This document shows, piece by piece, positions 7,904 through 16,321 of a stretch of 64,000 bases of DNA. The notes below the pieces were generated by a model. The model had not been told where the DNA came from. It saw only the letters and a list, made by a program, of their open reading frames with translations, and made no database searches. Positions within the stretch are counted from its first letter, which is position 1. The number at the start of each line of letters is the position of its first letter. The stretch spans positions 806,001 to 870,000 of the forward strand of contig NZ_LR760298.1 of the NCBI RefSeq assembly GCF_902806445.1, written 5' to 3'. The DNA comes from Listeria sp. PSOL-1. GTDB taxonomy: Bacteria; Bacillota; Bacilli; Lactobacillales; Listeriaceae. A program made the position numbers and the translations under genes.

Positions 7904-9004
7904 ATGAATGTAAAAAATAATTTAAAAAAAACGTTAAAAACCTTAACAGGATTGAACGGGGGATCAGGACAAGAGCAACACGTCATCCGTGAAATTTTAA
8001 CTTTATTAAAATCAAACGCAGATGAGATTGAAGTAGATGTTTTAGGCAATATTATTGCACGAAAAAATGGTTACCAGAATGGGAAAAAAATGCTGGTCAT
8101 GTCACATATGGATGAAGTAGGGCTCGTTGTTAAAAATATTTTAGACAGTGGCTTTATTCTTTTCGATAAGGTAGGCGGAGTACCAGAACCTTTACTCCAA
8201 GGACGAAAAGTATCGGTTGGAAAAGGAGCTATTCCAGGCGTCATTGGTTCTAAACCAGGCCATTTACAAACGAGCGAAGAATTGAAAAAAGTAAAAACTG
8301 TAGAAGAATGCTATATTGATGTGGGTGCTTTTTCGAAACAAGAAGTGCTTGATATGGGAATTGATATTGGAGATCAAATTATTTGGCAAAGCGATTTTAT
8401 GGAATTTAAAAATCCGGATTTAATTTCAACTAAATCAATCGATGACCGAGTGGGCTGCACAGTTTTACTGGAGCTATTTAAGAATTTAAAAAGAGAAGAT
8501 TTTACAGGACAATTCATTGGTATTTTTAGTGTCCGAGAAGAGGTTGGCTTATACGGTGCCTTGTCTGTTCAAGAAAAGTGTCAAGCTGATCTGGCCATTG
8601 TGCTAGATACGATACCAGCAGGAGATACACCAGATGTAGACAGTGTGAAAGAACTTCCCGTAGCTCTCGGGAAAGGGCCAGTACTTTCAATAACAGACGG
8701 CGTTCAGGGTCAATTTTTCTCTAACTTCCATCCAGCGATTAAAAAATTAGTTACAGATCTTGCACAAACAAAAAACATAGCCCTTCAAAAAGCAGTTATT
8801 CTAAGTGGAGGGTATACAACAGATAATTCACGCTTAGCTTATGTCAATAACCAAATGGCAACAGCAACGATCGCCATCCCTAGACGATATTCTCACTCAC
8901 CCATTGAAACCGCACATATGGATGATATCGTAAATACTTATTTGTTACTTCATAGTATCGCTAAAAATAAAGATCAAATCGAATTTGATTTCTTAAATGA
9001 ATAA
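7904..9004 (+). CDS. M42-family metallo-aminopeptidase
   Basis: 366 residues from ATG 7904 (a TTG at 7901 is also possible). The M42 co-catalytic metal motifs are all visible: SHMDEVG near residue 67, SIDDRVG near 179, REEVGLYGA near 210 and HSPIE near the end, plus ILSGGYTTDNS. Relatives are cytoplasmic glutamyl or leucyl aminopeptidases that form dodecamers. The start is 8 bases after mdcG on the same strand, so it is probably co-transcribed with the malonate genes. That is unexpected, since no peptide step is known in malonate decarboxylation; it could have travelled with the cluster or belong to the recipient locus. Substrate unknown. Confidence 0.85.
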   Translation: MNVKNNLKKTLKTLTGLNGGSGQEQHVIREILTLLKSNADEIEVDVLGNIIARKNGYQNGKKMLVMSHMDEVGLVVKNILDSGFILFDKVGGVPEPLLQGRKVSVGKGAIPGVIGSKPGHLQTSEELKKVKTVEECYIDVGAFSKQEVLDMGIDIGDQIIWQSDFMEFKNPDLISTKSIDDRVGCTVLLELFKNLKREDFTGQFIGIFSVREEVGLYGALSVQEKCQADLAIVLDTIPAGDTPDVDSVKELPVALGKGPVLSITDGVQGQFFSNFHPAIKKLVTDLAQTKNIALQKAVILSGGYTTDNSRLAYVNNQMATATIAIPRRYSHSPIETAHMDDIVNTYLLLHSIAKNKDQIEFDFLNE

Positions 9005-9081
9005 AAAAGAACAAGTCTTTAACATCATGTGATTCAGCTATCTTTTTTTAGAAAATACGATTTAAAAAATGAGCGCAGACT

Positions 9082-9197
9082 CTACATTTCGAATACGATA
9101 AATCAAGCGAAAGCAGGGGGATTAACAGCAGCCGGGTGAGAACCGGAAGACTGATAATCCCCTTAAATGTGAGCGCTTGTCGCCGATTTATTTTGTT
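9082..9197. repeat. Intergenic hairpin element, copy A
   Basis: Copy of a dispersed element family. The outer left arm (9095-9115, ..AAATCAAGCGAAAGCA) is imperfectly complementary to the right arm (9171-9192, GAGCGCTTGTCGCCGATTTA). The inner stem pairs 9117-9124 with 9155-9162 (GGGGATTA/TAATCCCC), with a further CCGG/CCGG pair at 9132-9135 and 9143-9146. Flanks match copy D (CTACATTTC.AA.ACG; GATTTATTTTGT), as does GATTCAGCT at 9031. It lies between convergent genes. Confidence 0.75.
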
Positions 9198-9214
9198 TAT
9201 GTTAGCGTTCTTTT

Positions 9215-10816
9215 TTATTTATCAACGTGATAGGTTTCCTGTAAATATTCATCATAGGAAATCGCTTTATTGTAAAAAGCATCTTGATCGAGATTAATCA
9301 CACGCGTTGCTAAACTTTGAAGCAATTGATGGTCATGTGATGCGATAATAATAGCACCTTTAAAACCAAGCAATCCATTATTTAATGCAGTGATCGATTC
9401 TAAGTCAAGATGGTTTGTTGGTTCATCAAGAAGAAGAACATTTGCACCGCTAAGCATCATTTTTGAAAGCATGCAACGCACTTTTTCACCACCGGACAAA
9501 ACACGCACTTTTTTTAGAACTTCGTCGCCACTAAAAAGCATCCGACCTAAGAAGCCACGCAAGAAAGCCTCACTGTCTTCAGTTGGTGAAAATTGACGTA
9601 ACCACTGAACAAGATTAAGCTCATTTTCTTCAAAAAAAGCGGAGTTATCTTTTGGAAAATAACTGGTTGAAGTTGTGATACCAAAGCGAAAAGTACCAGA
9701 ATCAGGTTCCATTTCACCAGCTAAAATTTGTAATAGCGTTGTTTTCGCTACTTCATTATTACCAGCTAGTGCGACCTTATCATCTCGGTTAATTGTAAAG
9801 GATACGTTATCGAGAACTTTCACGCCATCAATTGTTTTGGTTAAATTTTCAACCGTTAATAGATCATTTCCGATTTCGCGATCGGGTTTAAATTGAATGA
9901 AAGGATATTTTCGGCTTGATGGCGCAATATCTTCAAGGGTAATTTTATCAAGCATTTTTTTCCGACTGGTTGCTTGTTTTGATTTTGAAGCATTGGCGCT
10001 GAAACGAGCAATGAAATCTTGGAGTTCTTTTATTTTCTCTTCTTTTTTCTTATTGCGATCGGACATCATGGTTTGAGCAAGTTGACTTGATTCATACCAA
10101 AAATCATAATTACCAACATAAAGTTTAATTTTACTGAAATCAAGATCAGCAATATGTGTACAAATTTTATTTAAAAAATGACGATCATGTGAAACAACAA
10201 TTACCGTATTTTCAAAGTTGATTAGAAATTCTTCTAGCCAATGAATTGCACGGATATCAAGGTGGTTGGTCGGTTCATCAAGTAACAGGATATCTGGCTT
10301 ACCAAATAAGGCTTGAGCAAGTAAGACTTTCACTTTCTCGCTTCCGCTTAAGTCTTTCATCAGTTTAGAATGGAGTTCGGATTCAATTCCTAAACCATTT
10401 AATAAAACAGCAGCGTCTGCTTCTGCTTCCCAACCATTTAACTCCGCAAACTCACCTTCTAGTTCAGCAGCACGAATCCCGTCTGCATCATTAAAGTCTT
10501 CTTTCATATAAATATCATTTTTTTCTTTCATGATTTTATAAAGTTGTTCATGACCCATAATGATAGTATCTAAAACGACTTCATCATCATATTGGAAGTG
10601 GTCTTGTTTCAAAACGGCTAGGCGTTCTCCAGGTGTAATGTGAACATTGCCGCTCTGTGAATCAAGTTCACCAGAAAGAATTTTTAAGAAAGTGGATTTT
10701 CCTGCACCATTTGCTCCGATTAGGCCATAACAATTTCCAGGAGTGAACTTAATCGATACATCTTCAAAAAGCTTTTTATCAGCAAAACGCAGACTAACGT
10801 TATTTACAGTTAACAT
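9215..10816 (-). CDS. ABC-F family ATP-binding protein (YkpA/YbiT type)
   Basis: 533 residues with two ABC domains and no membrane segments, so a soluble ABC-F protein rather than a transporter. Domain 1 has GANGAGKST (Walker A), an LSGSEKVK signature and LLLDEPTNHLDI; domain 2 has LSGGEKVRC and LLLDEPTNHLDL. The second Walker A is non-canonical (AGNNEVAKTT), which I recall as common in this subfamily. A charged linker (around residues 245-300) separates the domains. ABC-F members act on ribosomes. The gene is divergent from the TPP riboswitch-thiT unit, as in L. monocytogenes. Confidence 0.88.
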   Translation of the reverse strand: MLTVNNVSLRFADKKLFEDVSIKFTPGNCYGLIGANGAGKSTFLKILSGELDSQSGNVHITPGERLAVLKQDHFQYDDEVVLDTIIMGHEQLYKIMKEKNDIYMKEDFNDADGIRAAELEGEFAELNGWEAEADAAVLLNGLGIESELHSKLMKDLSGSEKVKVLLAQALFGKPDILLLDEPTNHLDIRAIHWLEEFLINFENTVIVVSHDRHFLNKICTHIADLDFSKIKLYVGNYDFWYESSQLAQTMMSDRNKKKEEKIKELQDFIARFSANASKSKQATSRKKMLDKITLEDIAPSSRKYPFIQFKPDREIGNDLLTVENLTKTIDGVKVLDNVSFTINRDDKVALAGNNEVAKTTLLQILAGEMEPDSGTFRFGITTSTSYFPKDNSAFFEENELNLVQWLRQFSPTEDSEAFLRGFLGRMLFSGDEVLKKVRVLSGGEKVRCMLSKMMLSGANVLLLDEPTNHLDLESITALNNGLLGFKGAIIIASHDHQLLQSLATRVINLDQDAFYNKAISYDEYLQETYHVDK

Positions 10817-10954
10817 GTTTTTCCTCCAATGCTTGCTTTTTATCTAAAAGCACAATTACTTTCATTTTAACATGTTCGTTTTATTAAAGAAAGTTTCTCT
10901 TAAAACTTTTATAATTGGAAAAGGCATGCTATAATATATTCGACAAATGAATAT

Positions 10955-11060
10955 GTTACCACAGGGGGAGCTTTAAGCTGAGATTGAGTCTTTCACTAGA
11001 TTTCTAACCCTTTGAACCTGTTCGTTAATACGAGCGTAGGGATTGTGGCAGGTAGCATTT
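10955..11060 (+). promoter_or_regulatory. TPP riboswitch (THI element)
   Basis: The thi-box hallmarks are present: an opening ACAGGGGGAGC, then GCTGAGATTGAG, later ACCCTTTGAACCTG, ending with GTAGGGATTGTGGCAGGT pairing back to the 5' strand. A TATAAT at 10930-10935 lies just upstream. The next gene encodes a thiamine-uptake component, which fits feedback control by thiamine pyrophosphate. No strong terminator follows before the ribosome site (AGAGGAG near 11112), so control of translation is possible. It accounts for most of the 312-base gene-free stretch 10817-11129. Confidence 0.92.
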
Positions 11061-11129
11061 TCCAAGTGAAACTGCTTTCTTCTGGGGTACGCTTTTGTCC
11101 ATTTATAGAAGAGAGGAGTTTATTTTTTT

Positions 11130-11690
11130 ATGAGAAATTTACGATTACTTATTTTGCTTGAATGCGCTATTTTTGCAGCAATCGCGATGGTTCTTAGCTT
11201 TATCCCGCTTGATATTGGTTCGAGTTTTGCGATATCGCTTGGGATGATTCCAATTTATATTTTGGCGATGAGAAGAGGTTTTTGGGCCGCTTGCTTTGCT
11301 GGACTGCTTTGGGGATTGTTACATTTCTTAACGGGAAAAGCTTATATTTTAACACTGTCTCAGGCAGGACTTGAATACATTGTTGCTTTTGTTTTTGTTG
11401 CTTTTTCTGGTGTATTTGCTGCTAATATTCGTTTACTAATTTCACAAAGTAAGATTAAACAAGCCATTGGTAAAGCCTGGGTTGCCATGCTTTTAGGTGG
11501 CATTGCCCGTTATTTTTGGCATTATGTAGCGGGTGTTATTTTCTGGGGTGCCTATGCTTTTAAAGGATGGAGCGCTCAGTTATTTTCGCTTGTTATGAAT
11601 GGGGCTAGTTGTTTAGCGACAATTATCGTTTGTGGAGTAGTTGTTTCGATTATGATAAAAGTCGCCCCCCGCTTATTTTTACCTAAATGA
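11130..11690 (+). CDS. thiT: Thiamine-specific S component of an ECF transporter
   Basis: 186 residues and six hydrophobic helices, typical of ThiT. It begins MRNLRLLILLECAIFAAIAM and contains the conserved aromatic-rich binding region AYILTLSQAGLEYIVAF and YFWHYVAGVIFWGAYAF (thiamine stacks on Tyr/Trp residues here in known structures). ThiT works with shared EcfA/EcfA'/EcfT encoded elsewhere. Control by the TPP riboswitch directly upstream confirms the substrate. A short terminator hairpin follows immediately. Confidence 0.93.
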   Translation: MRNLRLLILLECAIFAAIAMVLSFIPLDIGSSFAISLGMIPIYILAMRRGFWAACFAGLLWGLLHFLTGKAYILTLSQAGLEYIVAFVFVAFSGVFAANIRLLISQSKIKQAIGKAWVAMLLGGIARYFWHYVAGVIFWGAYAFKGWSAQLFSLVMNGASCLATIIVCGVVVSIMIKVAPRLFLPK

Positions 11691-11716
11691 CTCTGCTTTT
11701 ACGCAGAGTTTTTTTG
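11690..11716 (+). terminator. Terminator of thiT
   Basis: A 7-bp stem ACTCTGC/GCAGAGT (11690-11696 with 11703-11709), a 6-base loop and a run of eight T follow the thiT stop. Confidence 0.85.
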
Positions 11717-11720
11717 TGAG

Positions 11721-11745
11721 GTTTTATTTGAAAAAAGTAGGGAAA
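11721..11745 (+). promoter_or_regulatory. Candidate SigB promoter of opuC operon
   Basis: GTTT (11721-11724), a 15-base spacer and GGGAAA (11740-11745) match the Listeria/Bacillus SigB consensus GTTT-N13-15-GGGWWW. The opuC operon of L. monocytogenes is known to be SigB-dependent. The position is 65 bases before the opuCA start. Confidence 0.6.
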
Positions 11746-11809
11746 AATAAAAAGGTTATCTGGGAAAGTTGTATTTTCAACTAGATAAAGAAAAACGGAG
11801 GTGTAGCAT

Positions 11810-12973
11810 GTGTTAAGGTTTGAACACGTATCTAAAATATATAAAGGTGGTAAAAAAGCGGTTAACAACCTTAATTTAAATATTAAGGAAGGGGAATTTA
11901 TTTGTTTTATTGGCCCCAGTGGTTGCGGAAAAACAACGACGATGAAAATGATCAATCGCCTCATTGAACCAACTGAAGGGCAAATTTTTATTAATGATAA
12001 GGATATTATGCAAGAAGATGCGGTCAAACTTCGCCGTTCGATCGGCTACGTCATTCAACAAATTGGTTTGATGCCGCATATGACTATCCGTGATAATATT
12101 GTTCTTGTCCCTAGACTATTAAAATGGAAAGAAGAACGTAAAACAAAACGGGCAAAAGAACTGATTAAGTTGGTTGATTTACCTGAAGAATACTTAGATC
12201 GTTATCCATATGAGTTAAGCGGAGGACAGCAACAAAGAATTGGTGTTTTACGCGCACTCGCTGCAGAACAAAATTTGATCCTAATGGATGAGCCATTTGG
12301 CGCGCTTGATCCAATTACGCGTGATACTTTGCAAGAAGAATTTAAAAATTTACAACAAGAACTTGGGAAAACGATTATTTTTGTTACACATGATATGGAT
12401 GAGGCGCTTAAGCTTGCAGATCGAATTGTTATTATGCAGGAAGGAGAAGTCGTCCAATTTGATACGCCAGATGAGATTTTAAGAAGTCCAGCTAATACTT
12501 TTGTTGAAAATTTCATCGGCAAAGATCGACTTATCCAAGCGCAGCCAGATGTAACACAAGTAGGACAAATTATGAATACCAATCCAGTCTCCATTACAGC
12601 AGATAAATCATTACAAATTGCGATTCAAACAATGAAAGAACGACGCGTAGATACACTTCTTGTTGTTGATGAAAATCAAGTACTTAAAGGCTTCATTGAC
12701 GTGGAGCAAATTAATCTAAACAGAAAAACAGCTAAATCTGTTATCGATATCTTAGAAAAGAATGTGTTTTACGTTAATCAAAATACTTTGCTTCGTGATA
12801 CAGTGCAAAGAATATTAAAACGAGGTTATAAATATGTACCTGTCGTAGATGATAATAAACGTCTTGTTGGGATTGTAACGCGTGCTAGCTTAGTTGATAT
12901 GGTATATGATTCAATATGGGGCGAGGACGAAGAAGAGAAGACAACTGTGCCATCCGGACAGGGGGAAGACTAA
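11810..12973 (+). CDS. opuCA: Glycine betaine/carnitine/choline ABC importer, ATPase subunit
   Basis: 387 residues from a GTG start, with GGAGGT (11797-11802) 7 bases upstream. ABC domain: GPSGCGKTT (residue ~35), Q-loop QQIGLMPHM, LSGGQQQR (~136) and LILMDEPFGALDP (~156). Two C-terminal CBS modules (about 250-305 and 315-370) are characteristic of osmoregulated OpuA/OpuC ATPases, which sense ionic strength or c-di-AMP. The tail is acidic (EDEEEK). It energises uptake of quaternary-amine osmolytes. opuCB starts directly after its stop codon. Confidence 0.95.
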   Translation: MLRFEHVSKIYKGGKKAVNNLNLNIKEGEFICFIGPSGCGKTTTMKMINRLIEPTEGQIFINDKDIMQEDAVKLRRSIGYVIQQIGLMPHMTIRDNIVLVPRLLKWKEERKTKRAKELIKLVDLPEEYLDRYPYELSGGQQQRIGVLRALAAEQNLILMDEPFGALDPITRDTLQEEFKNLQQELGKTIIFVTHDMDEALKLADRIVIMQEGEVVQFDTPDEILRSPANTFVENFIGKDRLIQAQPDVTQVGQIMNTNPVSITADKSLQIAIQTMKERRVDTLLVVDENQVLKGFIDVEQINLNRKTAKSVIDILEKNVFYVNQNTLLRDTVQRILKRGYKYVPVVDDNKRLVGIVTRASLVDMVYDSIWGEDEEEKTTVPSGQGED

Positions 12974-13627
12974 ATGCAGACATTCATTAATTTCTTTCAA
13001 GAAAATGGACACAATCTCTTCGTTCAAACTTGGCAACACCTTTATATCTCGCTTGCATCGGTGCTTTTAGGTATCGTCATCGCTGTTCCTTTGGGAATCC
13101 TCCTCACGCGTTCGCCTAAAGTTGCTAATTTTGTTATCGGAATTGTTAGCGTTTTACAAACCGTTCCGTCGCTTGCTATTTTAGCATTTATTATTCCAAT
13201 TCTTGGAGTCGGGACACTTCCAGCGATTATTGCGTTATTTATTTACGCACTCTTACCAATTCTAAGAAATACGTTTATTGGCGTTAAATCTGTGGATAAA
13301 AATTTGATCGAATCAGGTCGCGGCATGGGGATGACAAATTTCCAGCTTATTATTTACGTAGAAATTCCAAATTCGATTTCTGTGATCATGGCTGGAATTC
13401 GCTTATCGGCAGTTTATATTATCGCTTGGGCAACACTTGCTTCTTACATTGGTGCAGGCGGACTTGGTGATTTTATTTTTAATGGTTTAAATTTATATCG
13501 TCCAGATTTGATTCTTGGAGGAGCCATTCCTGTTACTATTTTAGCGCTTATTGTTGAATTTGCACTTGGTAAACTCGAATTTCATTTAACACCAAAAGCG
13601 ATTCGTGAATCAAGAAGTGATGGGTGA
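12974..13627 (+). CDS. opuCB: OpuC permease subunit OpuCB
   Basis: 217 residues with about five to six membrane helices. It carries the binding-protein-dependent permease loop ([13 protein letters not shown] ... [10 protein letters not shown]), where the EAA-like motif docks to the ATPase. It is homologous to OpuCD (14583-15254) and to the N-terminal half of the BilEB-type protein at 18174-19688. The start immediately follows the opuCA stop. Confidence 0.93.
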   Translation: MQTFINFFQENGHNLFVQTWQHLYISLASVLLGIVIAVPLGILLTRSPKVANFVIGIVSVLQTVPSLAILAFIIPILGVGTLPAIIALFIYALLPILRNTFIGVKSVDKNLIESGRGMGMTNFQLIIYVEIPNSISVIMAGIRLSAVYIIAWATLASYIGAGGLGDFIFNGLNLYRPDLILGGAIPVTILALIVEFALGKLEFHLTPKAIRESRSDG

Positions 13628-13640
13628 GGAGGAAAACAAA

Positions 13641-14564
13641 ATGAAGAAGAAACTGATTTTATGTGTAAGCTTGTTGTTATCCTTCACCGTTATTTTGGCT
13701 GGATGTGCACTTCCTGGACTTGGAGGTGCTGGAAAGGATACGATTCGTATTGGCTCAATGACGACCACTGAATCCCAAATTGTTTCAAATATTGTCAAGG
13801 AACTAATTGAGCATGATACAGGTTTAAATGTTGAGCTTGTTAATAACCTAGGTTCATCCGTTGTACAGCACCAAGCAATGGTTAATGGAGATGTTGATAT
13901 TACCGCCACCCGCTATACAGGAACAGATCTTGTTGGTCCATTAAAAGAGGCACCCATCAAAGATCCTAAAAAAGCCCTTTTAGCTGTTCAAAAAGGCTTT
14001 CAAGAGAAATTTCATCAAACATGGTTTAATTCCTATGGATTCGCGAATAGCTATGCTTTTATGGTACGCGAGGATACCGCAAAAGAATATCATTTAAAAC
14101 AAATAAGTGATATGCACTCTGTACAAAATCAATTAGTGGCAGGCGTTGACAATTCTTGGATGGAAAGACAAGGCGATGGCTATAAAGCATTTTCCAGCGA
14201 TTATCATATCGACTTTAAAAAAATTTTTCCAATGCAAATCGGTTTGATTTACACCGCTTTAAAAGAAAAACAAATGGATGTTGCCTTAGGGTACTCAACA
14301 GATGGACGGATTCCAACATATCATTTACGCGTATTAAAAGATGATAAGAAATTTTTCCCTCCATACGACGCTTCACCGGTTGCAACAGATCAAATTTTGA
14401 AAAAACATCCTGCAATCAAAGAATCATTAAATAAGTTAGCAGGGACGATTTCAACAGAAGAAATGCAGCGTCTTAATTACCAAGCCGATGGGAAATTAAA
14501 AGAACCTGCAGTGGTTGCTAAAGAATTTCTACAAAAACATAACTACTTTGAGAAAAAGAAATAA
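13641..14564 (+). CDS. opuCC: OpuC substrate-binding lipoprotein
   Basis: 307 residues from ATG 13641, preceded by GAGGAGG (13626-13632); the longer frame from 13605 overlaps opuCB and lacks a ribosome site. The lipoprotein signal MKKKLILCVSLLLSFTVI ends in a lipobox LAGC (mature Cys at residue ~22). The mature part is an OpuAC-type type II binding protein (DTIRIGSMTTTESQIVSNI; ATRYTGTDLVGPL) that presents carnitine, betaine or choline to the permease. Confidence 0.94.
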   Translation: MKKKLILCVSLLLSFTVILAGCALPGLGGAGKDTIRIGSMTTTESQIVSNIVKELIEHDTGLNVELVNNLGSSVVQHQAMVNGDVDITATRYTGTDLVGPLKEAPIKDPKKALLAVQKGFQEKFHQTWFNSYGFANSYAFMVREDTAKEYHLKQISDMHSVQNQLVAGVDNSWMERQGDGYKAFSSDYHIDFKKIFPMQIGLIYTALKEKQMDVALGYSTDGRIPTYHLRVLKDDKKFFPPYDASPVATDQILKKHPAIKESLNKLAGTISTEEMQRLNYQADGKLKEPAVVAKEFLQKHNYFEKKK

Positions 14565-14582
14565 AGGAAGGGGCCCTAGAGC

Positions 14583-15254
14583 ATGGAGACATTAAAACAG
14601 TTAATCAATTATTATGATACAAATGGCAGTTATGTACTGATCGAATTCTGGCGCCACTTTCTGATGAGTATTTATGGTGTCCTTTTTGCGAGCATTGTGG
14701 CGATTCCAGTAGGTATTTACATTGCAAGAAATAAACGTTTAGCTGGTTGGGTGATTCAAATAGCGAATATCATCCAAACAATCCCTGCTTTAGCAATGCT
14801 TGCTGTGTTGATGTTAATCATGGGCTTAGGTACAAATACCGTTATTATCGCACTGTTCTTGTACTCTTTACTGCCCATTTTAAAAAACACATATACTGGG
14901 ATTAAAAATGTGGATGGGGCATTGCTTGAGTCTGGACGAGCCATGGGGATGACGAAATGGCAGGTGCTTAGGTTAGTTGAATTGCCACTTGCTTTATCTG
15001 TTATTATGGCTGGTATCAGAAATGCCCTTGTTATTGCTATTGGTGTTGCTGCCATTGGGACATTTATCGGCGCTGGTGGGCTTGGGGATATTATTGTTCG
15101 TGGTACAAATGCGACCAATGGAACGGCTATTATTTTAGCAGGAGCCATTCCAACAGCAATCATGGCCATTCTAGCTGATATTCTACTCGGTTTTGTTGAG
15201 CGTTTACTAAGTCCTATTAAAAATAAGAAAAAATCGTTTACACAAGCTTTATGA
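14583..15254 (+). CDS. opuCD: OpuC permease subunit OpuCD
   Basis: 223 residues and about six helices, with the permease signature ESGRAMGMTKWQVLRL and GAGGLGDIIV. A ribosome site (AAAGGAAGGGG) lies before ATG 14583, 18 bases after opuCC. With OpuCB it forms the membrane channel of the importer. It ends the opuCABCD operon; no clear intrinsic terminator is visible in the 97 bases before the next gene. Confidence 0.93.
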   Translation: METLKQLINYYDTNGSYVLIEFWRHFLMSIYGVLFASIVAIPVGIYIARNKRLAGWVIQIANIIQTIPALAMLAVLMLIMGLGTNTVIIALFLYSLLPILKNTYTGIKNVDGALLESGRAMGMTKWQVLRLVELPLALSVIMAGIRNALVIAIGVAAIGTFIGAGGLGDIIVRGTNATNGTAIILAGAIPTAIMAILADILLGFVERLLSPIKNKKKSFTQAL

Positions 15255-15351
15255 TTTTTAATAAACATTAAAAATAACTCATCTCTTTCCCTCGAAATTT
15301 TCACTTCAATCCTTTATAATAAAGATATATAAGAATAAAGGTGTGATGAAA

Positions 15352-16182
15352 ATGACGAATAAATTTGCAAAACAGCAGAAAAAGTTATTAGAGCAAGAGC
15401 ATCGTTTGCCGTATACATTGAGTGATGAAAATCAACGTTATTCAATTACCATTTATCGAATGCTTGGCAAAATTTCTGGAATCGTTATTTTTAATCAAGA
15501 GGGGAACGTAGCAACATCGGATGAAGCTAAACGAATTGCGCATCAACTACAGAAATATACATTCTACTTTGATTATTTAAGTAAACGAGCGCATTCTGTT
15601 AAAGAACGAGATAGTGTTGTAGCTAAAAAGATTGAGCAATCCCAGTTCATCTTAAATGAACAACACCTATTCGGCCAAAAGATGCAAGTGGTGGTAAACG
15701 AGCTTGCTTTAGGACTTGAAGTCTACAAGCAAGAGCAACATAAGCTTGATATCTACCAAGATGATATTTCATTATTAAACGAAAAAATCAAAGAACAAAA
15801 AGAAATCCTCTCAGAAGACTGGAAAACAGCAGAAAATCTTTCTATTGAGTATAAAACAACAGCTTATGCACAAAGTATTGCTTTAGAACAAACACGTAAA
15901 AATCGGCATCAATTGATAAAATGGTATCACGAAAATCAAAAACAGCTTCCAAATCGTGAACGTAAAGATCTTGGAAAACTAGTATCTCTTTTAAGTGATA
16001 TGAGCGCAGGACTTGTTTTCGATCAAATTATTTCACTGATTCCTTTACTTGAAAAAGGCTTAATGCTAGATAAAGAGCAAATACTAACAAAGCGTATTTT
16101 TGAATTTAATAAAGAATATGCAGCACGTTGCCATTTCTTTAAACCAAATACAAATAAAATAAGCCATTTAATCCGAAATTGA
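15352..16182 (+). CDS. Conserved coiled-coil protein of unknown function
   Basis: 276 residues. ATG 15352 is chosen because AAAGGTG (15338-15344) lies 7 bases upstream; earlier GTG/ATG codons at 15343 and 15346 overlap that site. The protein is hydrophilic, without signal peptide or membrane helix. Residues ~95-180 are rich in charged heptad-like helices (KQEQHKLDIYQDDISLLNEK), suggesting a coiled coil. A TATAAT at 15315-15320 suggests its own promoter, and a strong terminator follows directly, so it is a single-gene unit. I recognise no family. Confidence 0.65.
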   Translation: MTNKFAKQQKKLLEQEHRLPYTLSDENQRYSITIYRMLGKISGIVIFNQEGNVATSDEAKRIAHQLQKYTFYFDYLSKRAHSVKERDSVVAKKIEQSQFILNEQHLFGQKMQVVVNELALGLEVYKQEQHKLDIYQDDISLLNEKIKEQKEILSEDWKTAENLSIEYKTTAYAQSIALEQTRKNRHQLIKWYHENQKQLPNRERKDLGKLVSLLSDMSAGLVFDQIISLIPLLEKGLMLDKEQILTKRIFEFNKEYAARCHFFKPNTNKISHLIRN

Positions 16183-16222
16183 ACCTTGAAACTAAGACCT
16201 TTTTCTTAGTTCAAGGTTTTTT
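16182..16222 (+). terminator. Terminator
   Basis: A 14-bp stem with one bulged base (16182-16196 with 16205-16218), an 8-base loop and TTTTTT. It overlaps the stop of the coiled-coil gene. Confidence 0.9.
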
Positions 16223-16321
16223 ATTTATGATAATTTAATGTCATTGGATCCTAATTGATTTGTTGGGAAGCAAATTCATGGTACAATGAGCTCAATCATG
16301 CACAGAAAGGGAGTTTTTCAG

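Noticed and set aside
9700-9760. Decayed second ATP site in the ABC-F protein (GNNEVAKTT)
   Set aside because: Signature and Walker B of that half are intact and I recall similar Walker A variants throughout this ABC-F subfamily, so damage is not supported.
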